A stretch of 64,000 bases of DNA from DUZB01 sp963747555 (lineage in GTDB: Bacteria; Desulfobacterota; DSM-4660; Desulfatiglandales; Desulfatiglandaceae). Positions 43,479-53,223 of the stretch are shown here, one piece after another. The position numbers and the translations under genes were made by a program. The stretch spans positions 372,001 through 436,000 of the forward strand of contig CAVVFZ010000034.1 of the NCBI GenBank assembly GCA_963747555.1. Reading direction: 5' to 3'. Each line of letters starts with the position of its first letter. Within the stretch, counting starts at the first letter, position 1. The notes under the pieces are model-generated. The model searched no databases, was not told the DNA's origin, and saw only the letters and a program-made list of their open reading frames with translations.

Positions 43479-44577
43479 ATGGAGAGACGTGAATTTCTAA
43501 AAAAAGCCGGCATTGGCGCCGCGGCAGTCGCCGCAACCGCGGTCAGCGCACCCGCGGTCCTGGCAAACAAGACCATATAAGTGGAAAATGGTCACCACAT
43601 GGCCACCCAAACTTCCCGTATTGCAGACCGGTTGCGAACGTCTGGCCAAACTGGTGGGAGAACTTTCCGGAGGCAGGCTCCAAATTGAAGTGTATGCCGC
43701 GGGAGAGTTGATCCCGCCGATGGGGATTTTTGATGCGGTTTCCGCAGGCACTGTCCAGGCAGGCAGCGGCGCCGCTTACTATTGGGCAGGCAAGACTCCC
43801 GCCTCCCAGTGGTTTTCCGCTGTGCCGTTCGGCATGAACGCCCAGGGGATGTCTGCATGGTTTCACGCCGGCGACGGCCTGAAACTCTGGGAAGAAACCT
43901 ACGCCCCGTTCAACCTGATCCCCAGACCGGGTGGTTCCACCGGGGTTCAAATGGGCGGATGGTTCAACAAGAAAATCAACAGCATTGAAGATTTCAAGGG
44001 GTTGAAGATGCGTATTCCCGGACTTGGCGGCAAGGTCCTTGCCAAGGCGGGCGCCACGGTGGTCCTGACCGCCGGAGGGGAGATTTTCACGAACCTGGAG
44101 CGTGGTGTGATCGACGCCACCGAATGGGTGGGGCCGTTGCACGACAACAGGATGGGCTTTTACCAGGCAGCCAAGTATTACTACTATCCGGGCTGGCATG
44201 AACCGGGAACCTATCTGGAGTATTTCTTCAACAAGCAGGCTTACGAGTCCCTGCCGAAAGACCTCCAGGTCATTCTGGATACCGCCTGCATGGACAATGA
44301 GATCTGGTGTCTGGCACAATTTGATGCCCGTAACGGCGCGGCACTGGTGGAATTGATCAAAAAACACCATGTAAAACTGCTCAAATTTCCTGATAGCGTG
44401 ATGGATGCCCTTCGCAAACTGTCCAAGGAAGTCCTCGCCGAAGAAGCAGCCAAGGACGCCATATCCACGAAAGTCGCCGCCGCTTTCGAGGCCTTCCAGA
44501 ACCAGGTGGGTCCCTGGTACACGGTCTCTGAAAAGGCCTATTATGACGATATTTTCGGAAAATACTCTCTCGATTAA
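43479..44577 (+). CDS. dctP: TRAP transporter solute-binding protein DctP (TakP-like), frameshifted after the signal peptide
   Basis: The ATG at 43479 with AAGGAGG upstream encodes a Tat-like signal (MERREFLKKAGIGAAAVAAT ... APAVLANK). That frame hits TAA at 43578-43580. The mature protein, about 333 residues, is in the +1 frame from YKWKMVTTWPPKLPVL to GKYSLD. A single extra base near 43566-43577 explains this. The mature part is TakP-like: GWFNKKINSIEDFKGLKMRI, GGEIFTNLERGVIDATEWVG, YYYPGWHEPGTYLEYFFNK. TakP-type proteins bind 2-oxo acids such as pyruvate. If the indel is real, export and so transport are lost. Confidence 0.85.
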
Positions 44578-44827
44578 ACATGTCTAAAAACTGTTTCCTC
44601 CGGCCCGGTCCTGTTTGAGAAGGCCGGGGGAGACACCCTGCTCTGCGATTCGTATTTTACGTTCCCACTTGCCTGCCATGGGCTGGCATCCTCTTTTCCT
44701 TTCCTGCCCCAAAACCTCATAGAAATACGTAAGCCCCCGCCTCCCAACTCCCGGCTTGCATCCTTTTTGGTTGCGACAACGGGACATTAGGGATATGATA
44801 AGAGAAAAACTTTCAAGGAGTGTAACC

Positions 44828-46831
44828 ATGGATTTTCCCTATCTGTTTTCACCGGTCACCATCAATGGCATGACGCTGAGGAACCGCATCGTCATGACGG
44901 CCATGCATCTGGGGTATACGCCAACAGGAGAAGCCAATGATCGCCTCATTGAATTCTATAGGCGAAGGGCCGATGGCGGTGTTGGGTTCATTATTGTTGG
45001 AGGATGCATCATCGATGAATTCGGCGGCATGCAGAGCATGATTTCGCTCAATGACGACCGTTTTATTCCAGGACTTGAGAGGCTGACCGAGGCGGTGAAA
45101 AATAGTGGCGCAAAGATCGGCGCCCAGCTCTATCAGGCCGGACGTTACGCACACTCCGCCATGATCGGTGGACGTGAGCCGATTTCTTCTTCCGCCGTGC
45201 GTTCCAGGCTGACGGGTGAGATCCCGAGGGCACTTGAGCTGGATGAAATCCCGGGAGTGCAGGATCGGTTTGCCGAGGCCGCTCTCCGCGCAAAAAGGGC
45301 GGGTTTTGACGCAGTTGAAATCCTTGGAAGCGCCGGATATCTGATCAGTCAATTTCTGTCCCCCATCACCAACCTGCGGGAAGATCGGTACGGGGGGGAT
45401 CTAAAAAACCGCATGCGCTTCGGCCTTGAGACCGTCGAAAAAGTCAGAAAGGCTGTCGGACCTGACTATCCTGTCCTCATGCGTCTCGCCGGCAACGATT
45501 TTATGGATGGTGGAAATACCAACCGGGAGTCGGCCTTGTTCGCCGCAAAAGCCGAAAAAGCCGGAATCGACATGTTCGATATTACGGGTGGATGGCATGA
45601 GACCAGAATTCCACAGCTCACCATGGGCGTACCACGAAAGGCTTATCTCTATCTGGCACAGGGGATTAAATCCTCCGTCTCCGTGCCGGTGCTCGCCAGC
45701 AATCGAATCAATGATCCGGCCTTGGGGGAACAGATCCTGCGCGACGGTGAAGCCGATCTGGTTACCATGGCCAGGGCCTTGATTGCGGATCCGGACCTCC
45801 CTAAAAAGGCCGCGGAAGGGGCTACGGAAACGATTTCCCATTGCATCGCCTGCAACCAGGGTTGTTTTGACGAGGTATTCAAACTGCAGCCGGTCACGTG
45901 CATGGTCAACCCCATGGCCGGCAGGGAAACGGAGAAAAGACTCCTGCCCACGGAAAACCCCAAAAAGGTTCTCGTTGTGGGAGGCGGTCCCGCAGGACTG
46001 AAGGCAGCCTGCACCGCAGCGGAAAGAGGGCACAGGGTGACGCTTGTTGAAAAAGATCTCAAGCTGGGTGGACAGCTTCTCCTCAACCGGCTCATTCCCG
46101 GGCGGGAAGAAATGCTGACCGCTGCACGTGATCTGATAAGCAACCTGAAAGCCCTTGATGTGGAAGTCCTGACCGGGAAGGAAGCCGATCCTGAGTTCAT
46201 CCGGACGCTTTCTCCCGATGCGGTGATTATTGCCTCTGGAGCAAGGCCGATCATCCCTGAAATCCCGGGGATTAAGGGCGAAAACGTCATACAGGCGTGG
46301 GATCTTCTGGAAGGAAAAAAGGGTGTGGGAAGAAAAATCGTTATCCTTGGAGGAAACGCCCTCGGGCTTGAAACCGCCATATACCTGGCAACCATCGGAA
46401 CCCTTCCGCCGGAAACGCTGCATTTTCTCATGACAACAGGAGCCGAATCCATGGAAACCCTGAAAAGCTTGCTGAACAGGGGGATCAAAGAAGTGACCGT
46501 CGTTGAAATGACCAAAAAGGCAGGAAAAGATATCGGGCTCACCACTCGCTGGACAATCATGGCGGAGCTGAAGCGGCTGGGTGTGACCATCTTAACGGAA
46601 TGCAAGGCAGTTGGCATCACGCAGGACGGCGTCCGGGCTGAAGAGAAAGATGGGCCTGTATTCATCACCGCGGATAGCGTAGTAATCGCAGCAGGGTCCA
46701 GATCCGAGAGCGGCCTTGCCGGCCTTCTGGAAAATGTAATCCCGGAAATTCATGTTGTCGGGGATGCCAAATCGCCGCGAAACGCCCTCGCTGCTATTCG
46801 GGAAGGGTTTGAAGCCGGGCTTCTGGTTTAG
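44828..46831 (+). CDS. Old-yellow-enzyme/2,4-dienoyl-CoA reductase-like flavoprotein
   Basis: A 667-residue multidomain reductase. Residues 1-345 are the FMN-binding TIM barrel (LFSPVTINGMTLRNRIVMTA; GYLISQFLSPITNLREDRYG). Cys residues of CIACNQGC and VTCMVNP bind a [4Fe-4S] cluster. From about residue 375 there is an FAD/NAD(P) module (VLVVGGGPAGLKAACTAAER; KIVILGGNALGLETAIYLA). The layout matches FadH, enoate reductase and related enzymes that reduce activated C=C bonds, often of CoA thioesters. AAGGAG precedes the ATG at 44828. The substrate is not known; an aromatic or unsaturated acyl-CoA would fit the local metabolism. Confidence 0.9.
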   Translation: MDFPYLFSPVTINGMTLRNRIVMTAMHLGYTPTGEANDRLIEFYRRRADGGVGFIIVGGCIIDEFGGMQSMISLNDDRFIPGLERLTEAVKNSGAKIGAQLYQAGRYAHSAMIGGREPISSSAVRSRLTGEIPRALELDEIPGVQDRFAEAALRAKRAGFDAVEILGSAGYLISQFLSPITNLREDRYGGDLKNRMRFGLETVEKVRKAVGPDYPVLMRLAGNDFMDGGNTNRESALFAAKAEKAGIDMFDITGGWHETRIPQLTMGVPRKAYLYLAQGIKSSVSVPVLASNRINDPALGEQILRDGEADLVTMARALIADPDLPKKAAEGATETISHCIACNQGCFDEVFKLQPVTCMVNPMAGRETEKRLLPTENPKKVLVVGGGPAGLKAACTAAERGHRVTLVEKDLKLGGQLLLNRLIPGREEMLTAARDLISNLKALDVEVLTGKEADPEFIRTLSPDAVIIASGARPIIPEIPGIKGENVIQAWDLLEGKKGVGRKIVILGGNALGLETAIYLATIGTLPPETLHFLMTTGAESMETLKSLLNRGIKEVTVVEMTKKAGKDIGLTTRWTIMAELKRLGVTILTECKAVGITQDGVRAEEKDGPVFITADSVVIAAGSRSESGLAGLLENVIPEIHVVGDAKSPRNALAAIREGFEAGLLV

Positions 46832-46843
46832 TAAATCTACTAA

Positions 46844-48076
46844 ATGAACATTTTTCTTCTCGTCATTTTAGCGATTCTCATTGGGAACTACCTTCTGGAC
46901 CTTGTGGTGGAGATCCTCAATGTACGCCATTTGAAGACTGCCCTTCCCCAAGAATTCGAAGGCTGGTATGATGGGGACAAGTACATGCAATCACAGGAAT
47001 ATCTGAAAGAGACCACACGGTTTGGAATTCTTACCGATTCCATCGTCACCCCGATTATCATCGGATTTATTCTTGTGGGAGGCTTCAATGCAGTAGATCA
47101 ATTCGCCCGAAGCTTTCATCTCGGCTCTATTTTTACCGGTCTGGTGTTTGCCGGGTTGCTCCTTTTTGCCTCTCAGATACTGGATCTCCCATTTTCCCTT
47201 TATCAGACCTTTGTGCTTGAAGAAAAATATGGATTCAACAAAACAACCCCGAAGACCTTTATTCTCGATATCCTGAAAAGCTGGTGCCTCGTTGCCCTAT
47301 TAGGAAGCATCCTTTTTTCAGGAATTCTCTGGTTTTTTGAATATGCCGGAACCCTGGCATGGTTGTATTGCTGGATTGTCCTGACCCTTTTCCAACTCTT
47401 TCTCCTGTTCATAGCACCGGTTGTGATCATGCCGATTTTCAACAAATTCGTCCCCCTGGAAGAGGGTGAATTGAAGACCGCCATACGGAAATATGCAGAA
47501 CAGCAGGGATTTAAGATGAAGGGCATTTTCTCCATGGACGGTTCAAAACGGTCCACCAAATCCAATGCCTTTTTTACTGGATTCGGCCGATTCAGAAGGA
47601 TCGTTCTCTTTGACACCCTGATTGAAAAGCACACCGTCGATGAGCTGGTTTCCATCCTTGCCCATGAGATAGGGCATTACCGGAAAAAACATATTTTCAA
47701 ATCGCTCCTGATTTCCATCCTGACAACGGGAATCATGTTCTTTATCCTTTCCCTGTTTATCAACAACAAAGATCTTTTTGCCGCCTTCGGGATGCAGGAA
47801 ACATCGATCTATGCGAGCCTCTTTTTCTTTGGATTTCTATATGCCCCCATTGAAATGGTTGTTGGAATCTTAGGGAACATCCTCTCTCGAAGGCATGAAT
47901 ACGAGGCGGACGCCTACGCCATTGAGACCACCCAAAAGCCACAGGCCATGATTACGGCGCTGAAAAAATTGAGCGTGGACAATCTTTCAAACCTGACGCC
48001 GCATCCATGGAAAGTATTTCTCGACTACAGCCACCCGCCTGTCCTCAACAGGATCAGGGCTATGGACCATTCATAG
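46844..48076 (+). CDS. M48-family membrane zinc protease (Ste24/CAAX protease 1-like)
   Basis: A 410-residue integral membrane protease. The zinc motif HEIGH is at residues 274-278 (SILAHEIGHYRKKH) and the third ligand Glu lies in RRHEYEADAYAIE. The N-terminal region with KYMQSQEYLKETTRFGI, multiple helices and the FVLEEKYGFNKTTPKTFI segment match the peptidase M48 N-terminal domain of Ste24. The bacterial enzymes are thought to take part in membrane protein quality control. It starts 12 bases after the reductase stop; weak spacing signals suggest a joint transcript with tilS downstream. Confidence 0.92.
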   Translation: MNIFLLVILAILIGNYLLDLVVEILNVRHLKTALPQEFEGWYDGDKYMQSQEYLKETTRFGILTDSIVTPIIIGFILVGGFNAVDQFARSFHLGSIFTGLVFAGLLLFASQILDLPFSLYQTFVLEEKYGFNKTTPKTFILDILKSWCLVALLGSILFSGILWFFEYAGTLAWLYCWIVLTLFQLFLLFIAPVVIMPIFNKFVPLEEGELKTAIRKYAEQQGFKMKGIFSMDGSKRSTKSNAFFTGFGRFRRIVLFDTLIEKHTVDELVSILAHEIGHYRKKHIFKSLLISILTTGIMFFILSLFINNKDLFAAFGMQETSIYASLFFFGFLYAPIEMVVGILGNILSRRHEYEADAYAIETTQKPQAMITALKKLSVDNLSNLTPHPWKVFLDYSHPPVLNRIRAMDHS

Positions 48077-48109
48077 GGAAGGTGGAAGACCCTTTCACCT
48101 ATTTTTCCC

Positions 48110-49489
48110 ATGTATCCGTTAAAAAGAATTCTTGAAAAGGTCATGGCGACCGCCCTGCGATATGGTATGTTCGAAAGGCAAGACCGGGTAGTGGTTGCTG
48201 TTTCAGGCGGACCGGATTCCGTCTGTCTCTTGCACATCCTCCATGCACTGCAAAAAACGCTCGGGATCGATCTGATTGCATGCCATTTCGACCATGGCTT
48301 ACGGCCCGGCGAGGATGAAGCAGAAACCCGGTTTGTTCGCATGCTGGCAGAGTCTTTAGACCTGCCTTTTGCAACGGAAAAGGCAGCGGAAAAACTCAGG
48401 ATCGGCTGCCCCTCCATGGAAGAAACGGCTCGTGAACTGCGATATGCTTTCCTTGAAAACAGGATGCATCATTTTTCCGCACAAAAAATTGCCGTTGGCC
48501 ACACCCTTGACGATCAGGCCGAAACCGTGCTGATGCGGTTGCTCAGGGGAAGCGGAACCGCCGGTCTTTCGGGCATTCCCCCCGTAAGGGATGGGATTAT
48601 CGTACGTCCCCTCCTGGAACTTACGAGAGAAGAGATTGTTGGATACCTTTCGGAGACAGGGGTGAGCTATGTCACGGACCCTTCCAACCTGGACGTCACC
48701 CCTTTAAGGAATGAAATCCGTCTAAACATTCTTCCTCTTTTAAAAAAGCGACAGCCGGGACTCTTAAAGACCTTCGGAAAGACAGCGGCCATACTCCGAG
48801 AAGAAAGAGAATGGATGGAAGCCGAAGCAAGTGACTGGATAAATCAGGAGGGTCAGGCAGGGCCGCATGGGGAAATCACCATTCCCTTGTCGGAATTCAA
48901 ACAGCTGCATGAGGCCAAGAAAAAACATGTCATCCGGGAGGCCTTAAAGAATTCAGGAGGGAGTCTCAGCAGGATAACCAGCCGAACATATCGTCGGCGG
49001 TGGAAAGGGCTGCACAGGGAGAAAACCCCCATGCCCGGACTTCTCTTCCGGGAGAATCAGACATTCAGAAGGGTGTATGGAAGACTGATCTTTTCATCGG
49101 AAAAGGAGAAAAAGCCGGAAGACTTCTTTCTTCATGATCCCTAAACCGGGGCTTTTTCGGATGAAGAAACCATATTTCAGCCTCAGCATTGTACGGAGTA
49201 TCTTCGCACAATTTTCGAACCGGCCATGGATTCTTCCGAAAACAGCGTTTTTGATGCGGATCGGGTCACTTATCCCCTGACTCTGCGGAATATCAGGAAG
49301 GGAGACCGTTTCATTCCCCTCGGAATGAAAGGCCATAAGAAGCTGAAGAATTTTTTCATTGACAGCAAGATTCCCGTTGGAGAAAGAAGAACGATCCCGA
49401 TTCTTTTGACCGGCAATGAAATCCTGTGGGTGTGCGGTTTTCGCATGGATGACCGTTTCAAAGTAACCCCCGCACGGAGAGGATCTTGA
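48110..49489 (+). CDS. tilS: tRNA(Ile)-lysidine synthase TilS, interrupted near the C-terminal domain
   Basis: TilS modifies C34 of tRNA-Ile (CAU) with lysine. The N-type ATP pyrophosphatase motif VAVSGGPDSVCLL is near residue 30, with HFDHGLRPGEDEAE and GHTLDDQAETVLMRLLRG following. The frame stops at TAA 49142-49144 after FFLHDP. From 49226 the same frame encodes the TilS C-terminal domain (FDADRVTYPLTLRNIRKGDR, FIPLGMKGHKKLKNFFIDS) to 49489. Between them, the +1 frame gives a plausible linker (KPGLFRMKKPYFSLSIVR), so two compensating indels or one stop mutation are possible. The enzyme is normally essential, which favours a sequence error. Confidence 0.8.
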
Positions 49490-49641
49490 AAGTGGAGGTT
49501 CGGACGTCATGAGGCGAAGAAGAAGTGGCGGAGAACGTATCCTATCGACGATCGGTGAAGGTTTATCCAGGATGCAACAGCGAAAAAGATCTCGTGACTG
49601 CATTCGTGCCATTGTTTTTGAATGCAATACCATGGAGGTTC

Positions 49642-49929
49642 ATGGCCGACATGCCTCAAGAGCACGAACCCGTCGTTGTTCCCATTGACGGGATTCTTGA
49701 CCTTCACACCTTTTCCCCGAAAGAAATCCCTTCCCTGGTGGACGAATATATCCGGGCCGCCATGGAAAAGGGCATTTATGAAATAAAGATCATCCACGGA
49801 AAAGGAAAAGGAGTGCTTCGAAGAATGGTTCATTCCAGACTGGAAAAAAACATCCATGTGATGGGGTTCGAATTGGATAACGGTCCTTCCGGGTGGGGCG
49901 TAACTAACGTTATGCTGAAGAAGACCTGA
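49642..49929 (+). CDS. Small Smr domain protein
   Basis: A 95-residue protein with the Smr (small MutS-related) motifs: LDLHTFSPKEIPSLVDEYI, IKIIHGKGKGVLRRMVHSRL and the final GWGVTNVMLK. Smr domains nick or cleave DNA/RNA; the stand-alone type is of uncertain role. The ATG at 49642 has GGAGG four bases upstream, while the frame further up lacks similarity. It follows the tilS end by about 150 bases. Confidence 0.82.
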   Translation: MADMPQEHEPVVVPIDGILDLHTFSPKEIPSLVDEYIRAAMEKGIYEIKIIHGKGKGVLRRMVHSRLEKNIHVMGFELDNGPSGWGVTNVMLKKT

Positions 49930-49966
49930 GAGTCTGAACGTAATCCAAACTGTGCGATCAAATTGC

Positions 49967-49997
49967 GGGTTTCAGGTTCAGGGGTTCAGGTTCCAGG
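49967..49997. repeat. Degenerate heptad/octad repeat (GGTTCAG units)
   Basis: Four near-copies of GGTTTCAG/GGTTCAGG lie head to tail after the Smr gene. They match the unit found at 31611-31634 on the opposite strand. Confidence 0.5.
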
Positions 49998-50061
49998 AGG
50001 AACTAAGAAACCTCCCGGCCCCGCAAACCGCGTGCGGGATCTTCGACATCCCAGCGCCCCA

Positions 50062-51312
50062 TCACTCTAATCCTTCTGGTTTTTCCGGAAAAAACGGCGC
50101 GAACTTCAGCAGCAACAGCATGCCTGGAATGGCCAGCAGGGTGCAGAAAATGAAAAACCACACCCAACCCATCCCTTCTGCGAGATATCCGGTCGGGGCT
50201 GATGCGATAACCCGAGGCACCCCCATGAGACTGCTGAGGAGGGCGTACTGGGTTGCCGTAAATTTTTTGTTCGTAATGCTCGCCATGAACGCCACAAAAG
50301 CGGCAGTTCCCATGCCGCTGCTGAGATTTTCAAAGCCGATAACCCCCGAAAGCATCATGATATCCTGTCCCGTGCGGGCCAGAAGCACAAATCCGGCAGT
50401 GGACACCGCCTGCAGAAAACCAAAGACCCAGAGAGCCCGATTGATCCCCATACGAATCATGGCGACGCCGCCGATCAGGCTGCCTGCAATGGTAGCCCAG
50501 AAACCGAACAGTTTCACAACCGCCCCTATCTCCGTTTTGGAAAATCCCACATCCAGATAAAATGGGATGGTCATAGCACTGGCCATCGTGTCCCCCACTT
50601 TATAAAAAAGAATGAATGCCAAAATCCAATAGGCATCCCGACGTTGGAAATATTCCAGCAGGGGTTCAATGACCGCCGCCTTAAGGCTTTCGGGTGGTGC
50701 TTCCTCCACTTTCGGCTCCCCGGCGGTTAACGTAGTCACAATGCCCGGAAACATGCACAAAGCCATGATCCCATACACCACCGGGAAGGAGATCCGGTCC
50801 GCCAGGATCAACCCTCCCCCCGAGGCCAAAAGCATCCCCACCCTGTAGCCATTTACGTAAAGAGACGAACCCAGACCCAATTCATCGTCGGGCAGATCTT
50901 CCCGCCGATAGGCATCCACCACAATATCCTGTGACGCGCTGAAAAAGGTTACGATAAAAGCGGTTATGGCAACGAGCAGAGGACTTTTACCGGGATCGGT
51001 CAAGCCCAGTGCGCCGATGGATGCAGCAAGAGCAACCTGACTCACGAGCAACCATCCCCTCCTGCGTCCCAAAAATGGAAGTGTAAAACGGTCAAAAAGG
51101 GGGGCCCAGAGGAATTTAACGGTATAGGGAAGACCCACCAGGGCCATCATGCCGATGACGTGAAGATTCACGCCTTCCTCCTTCATCCAGGCCTGCAGCA
51201 ACGTGATGGTGAGAAGAAGGGGAAGGCCGCACGAAAAACCCATGACGAGGGCGACAAGCATTCGGCCGCTGAACAGCACATGCAATAGAGGTTTGCGGTT
51301 TTTTTCAGGCAC
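50062..51312 (-). CDS. AmpG-like major facilitator permease
   Basis: A 416-residue 12-helix MFS protein. AmpG features include the opening LFSGRMLVALVMGFSCGLPL, KFLWAPLFDRFTLPFLGRRR, ASQDIVVDAYRREDL and a C-terminal half with KFTATQYALLSSLMGVPRVI. AmpG imports GlcNAc-anhydromuropeptides for cell-wall recycling, normally with about 490 residues in enterobacteria; shorter forms exist. It is monocistronic and divergent from the NtrC-type regulator gene. Confidence 0.9.
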   Translation of the reverse strand: MPEKNRKPLLHVLFSGRMLVALVMGFSCGLPLLLTITLLQAWMKEEGVNLHVIGMMALVGLPYTVKFLWAPLFDRFTLPFLGRRRGWLLVSQVALAASIGALGLTDPGKSPLLVAITAFIVTFFSASQDIVVDAYRREDLPDDELGLGSSLYVNGYRVGMLLASGGGLILADRISFPVVYGIMALCMFPGIVTTLTAGEPKVEEAPPESLKAAVIEPLLEYFQRRDAYWILAFILFYKVGDTMASAMTIPFYLDVGFSKTEIGAVVKLFGFWATIAGSLIGGVAMIRMGINRALWVFGFLQAVSTAGFVLLARTGQDIMMLSGVIGFENLSSGMGTAAFVAFMASITNKKFTATQYALLSSLMGVPRVIASAPTGYLAEGMGWVWFFIFCTLLAIPGMLLLLKFAPFFPEKPEGLE

Positions 51313-51487
51313 AATTTCCTGCTTTCGATGACATGGCTCACACGCCTAAAAAGAGCTGTACAAAATCCAGCCCTAACGCTATATTATTTAAAGGAAAAAT
51401 GGTAGCAGTTTCCCTTTTTACCAAGATTTTCAGGCAGGCATACCATTCTGACCGCTTTAGAATGCACTGTAAAAGCAGAGGATTATC

Positions 51488-52858
51488 ATGCAAAAAGTCG
51501 TTGTGCTTGAAGAAGACCGGCAGTGCAGGGAAACCATTACGGAATCCCTCGGACAGTCTTATGGCATTCATTTTCTTCCAAGTGAGAGGGATGCCTATAA
51601 GGAGCTCCGAACCAACCACTATGATGCGGCAATTCTGGGTCTTTTAGGGCGTAACGGCGATGCATTCAATTTATTGACGTGGATCAAATCGGCCACCCCC
51701 CACATCCCCGTCATTATCACCAGTCACCTGGAAAAGGCCGAACTGGTCGTAAAAGCCATTAAACAGGGGGCCTTCGATTTCGTAACCAAACCCTTCTCAG
51801 GAGAAAGAATACGGCATGTGGTGCAACAGGCGCTTGATAACCGGGGATTGAAGAATGAAATCGATTATTTGAGGCGAAAGCAGGACATCGTATACGATTT
51901 CGACAGCGTGATTGCATTTACCCCCGTTATGAGAGAAGTCATCCAGAAACTGAAGCGGTTTTCCATAACCGATTCGACCATCTTAATGACCGGGGAAACA
52001 GGCACCGGAAAAAGCTTTCTTTCAGGAACCGTTCATTTCAACAGTAACCGAAGGCTGAAGCCATTCATTAAAATCAATAGTGCGAACATCCCTGAAACGC
52101 TTTTAGAGAGTGAGTTGTTCGGACACGAAAAAGGCGCCTTTACCAGCGCCAATAAATTGCGGGTTGGAAGGTTCGAACAGGCCAATGGAGGAACCCTGTT
52201 TTTGGATGAGATCGCGGAGTTGAGTCCGTCGCTTCAAGCCAAGCTGCTTCGTGTCCTGGAAGAGAAATGTTTCGAACGAGTGGGTGGAAACAAGACCATT
52301 TTCTCCGATGTTCGCGTCATTGCGGCCACAAACAAGAATCTGAAAGAATTGATCGCTCAAGGAAAATTCAGAGAGGACCTCTTTTATCGGATTAATGTGC
52401 TGTTTGTAGACCTTCCCCCTCTGAGAGAAAGAAGTTCGTGCATCGAACCTCTCACCTACCTTCTCTTAGACAGGGTGTGTCGCAATATCAAGCGAAAGAT
52501 ATCCGGATTTACCCCTTCCGCAATGGAATGGATCAAGTCGTATACGTGGCCCGGAAATATCCGTCAATTGCACAATGCCATAGAGAGGGCTGCCATTCTT
52601 GAAGACAGCACGGCAATCCACAGAAAGAATATTTCCACGCATGCCCCTGTGGGACCTGTTGAGAAGGAACGCACCCCGATAAAATTCGAGCCCCTTGAAA
52701 CCCACACCCATGAAATCGCGAAAATCCTGGAAGCCCTGGAAAACTCCCTCTGGATACAAAAGGATGCAGCAATCCTCCTGGGCATCACGCCACGCACTTT
52801 GAATTACAAAATCAAAAAATACGGCATCACCCATCCCCGATGGAGAAAACACACATAA
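51488..52858 (+). CDS. NtrC-family sigma-54 activator with a degenerate receiver
   Basis: A 456-residue regulator. Residues 1-118 have a receiver fold but no phospho-acceptor Asp: the site reads AAILGLLGRNGDAF with Gly where Asp is expected, while the acidic pair (LEED) and KPF motif remain. The AAA+ domain (about 140-370) has Walker A GETGTGKS, the sigma-54 contact loop GAFTSA and Walker B GTLFLDEI. A Fis-type helix-turn-helix ends the protein (KDAAILLGITPRTLNYKIKK). It probably acts without phosphorylation or responds to another signal. It lies just upstream of a palindrome, a sigma-54 promoter and the benzoyl-CoA pathway genes, its likely targets. Confidence 0.9.
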   Translation: MQKVVVLEEDRQCRETITESLGQSYGIHFLPSERDAYKELRTNHYDAAILGLLGRNGDAFNLLTWIKSATPHIPVIITSHLEKAELVVKAIKQGAFDFVTKPFSGERIRHVVQQALDNRGLKNEIDYLRRKQDIVYDFDSVIAFTPVMREVIQKLKRFSITDSTILMTGETGTGKSFLSGTVHFNSNRRLKPFIKINSANIPETLLESELFGHEKGAFTSANKLRVGRFEQANGGTLFLDEIAELSPSLQAKLLRVLEEKCFERVGGNKTIFSDVRVIAATNKNLKELIAQGKFREDLFYRINVLFVDLPPLRERSSCIEPLTYLLLDRVCRNIKRKISGFTPSAMEWIKSYTWPGNIRQLHNAIERAAILEDSTAIHRKNISTHAPVGPVEKERTPIKFEPLETHTHEIAKILEALENSLWIQKDAAILLGITPRTLNYKIKKYGITHPRWRKHT

Positions 52859-52859
52859 T

Positions 52860-52889
52860 CCGGGATTTCCCCGGCTTCTTTTCCTTTTT
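52860..52889 (+). terminator. Putative terminator after the NtrC-type gene
   Basis: A short stem CCGGG-ATTTC-CCCGG at 52860-52874 is followed by a pyrimidine stretch ending TTTTT at 52885-52889. It lies two bases after the regulator stop. The stem is only five pairs. Confidence 0.45.
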
Positions 52890-52928
52890 GCTTCCCCGAT
52901 GACAACCTGCTAAACACAGATCACACAT

Positions 52929-52948
52929 TTCGTAATTCCGGTTACGAA
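52929..52948. promoter_or_regulatory. Palindrome, candidate activator binding site
   Basis: TTCGTAA at 52929-52935 and TTACGAA at 52942-52948 form a perfect inverted repeat with a 6-base spacer. It lies about 135 bases upstream of a sigma-54 promoter, the usual distance for an NtrC-family upstream activating site, and 70 bases after the regulator gene. Confidence 0.5.
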
Positions 52949-53082
52949 GTCGTAATCCAACTCGCAGATATCTATTCATATTTCTATCAAAGGATGGCGA
53001 AACGGGTCTTCCCAAAGCGTCCCCATCCAATAAGAGCCTGTTATCCCATATATTTTTTTGACTTTTTCGCATCTGCCTTTTT

Positions 53083-53097
53083 CGGCACATTACTTGC
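53083..53097 (+). promoter_or_regulatory. Sigma-54 (-24/-12) promoter
   Basis: CGGCACATTACTTGC matches the consensus TGGCAC-N5-TTGC at all but the first base, with GG and GC separated by exactly ten bases (53084-53085 and 53096-53097). Transcription would start near 53109, giving a leader of about 115 bases before the small frame at 53224. Confidence 0.65.
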
Positions 53098-53173
53098 GAG
53101 GATTTTGAACATAACTGGTCCGGTGAGCAAAGCAGAACAGCAACCAATCAAGAGGGAACATTTCACCCTGAGC

Positions 53174-53188
53174 AGGGAAATTTTCCCT
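53174..53188 (+). promoter_or_regulatory. Inverted repeat in the leader
   Basis: AGGGAAA-T-TTTCCCT is a perfect palindrome just upstream of the ribosome site of the small membrane peptide. It could be a protein-binding site; as RNA the loop is too tight for a full hairpin. Confidence 0.35.
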
Positions 53189-53223
53189 CCAAATGGTCAA
53201 CCCGCTTCAGAAGGAGAAAGAAA

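Noticed and set aside
52827..53147. 106-codon minus-strand frame after the NtrC-type gene
   Set aside because: It covers the terminator, palindrome and sigma-54 promoter and has no similarity to known proteins.
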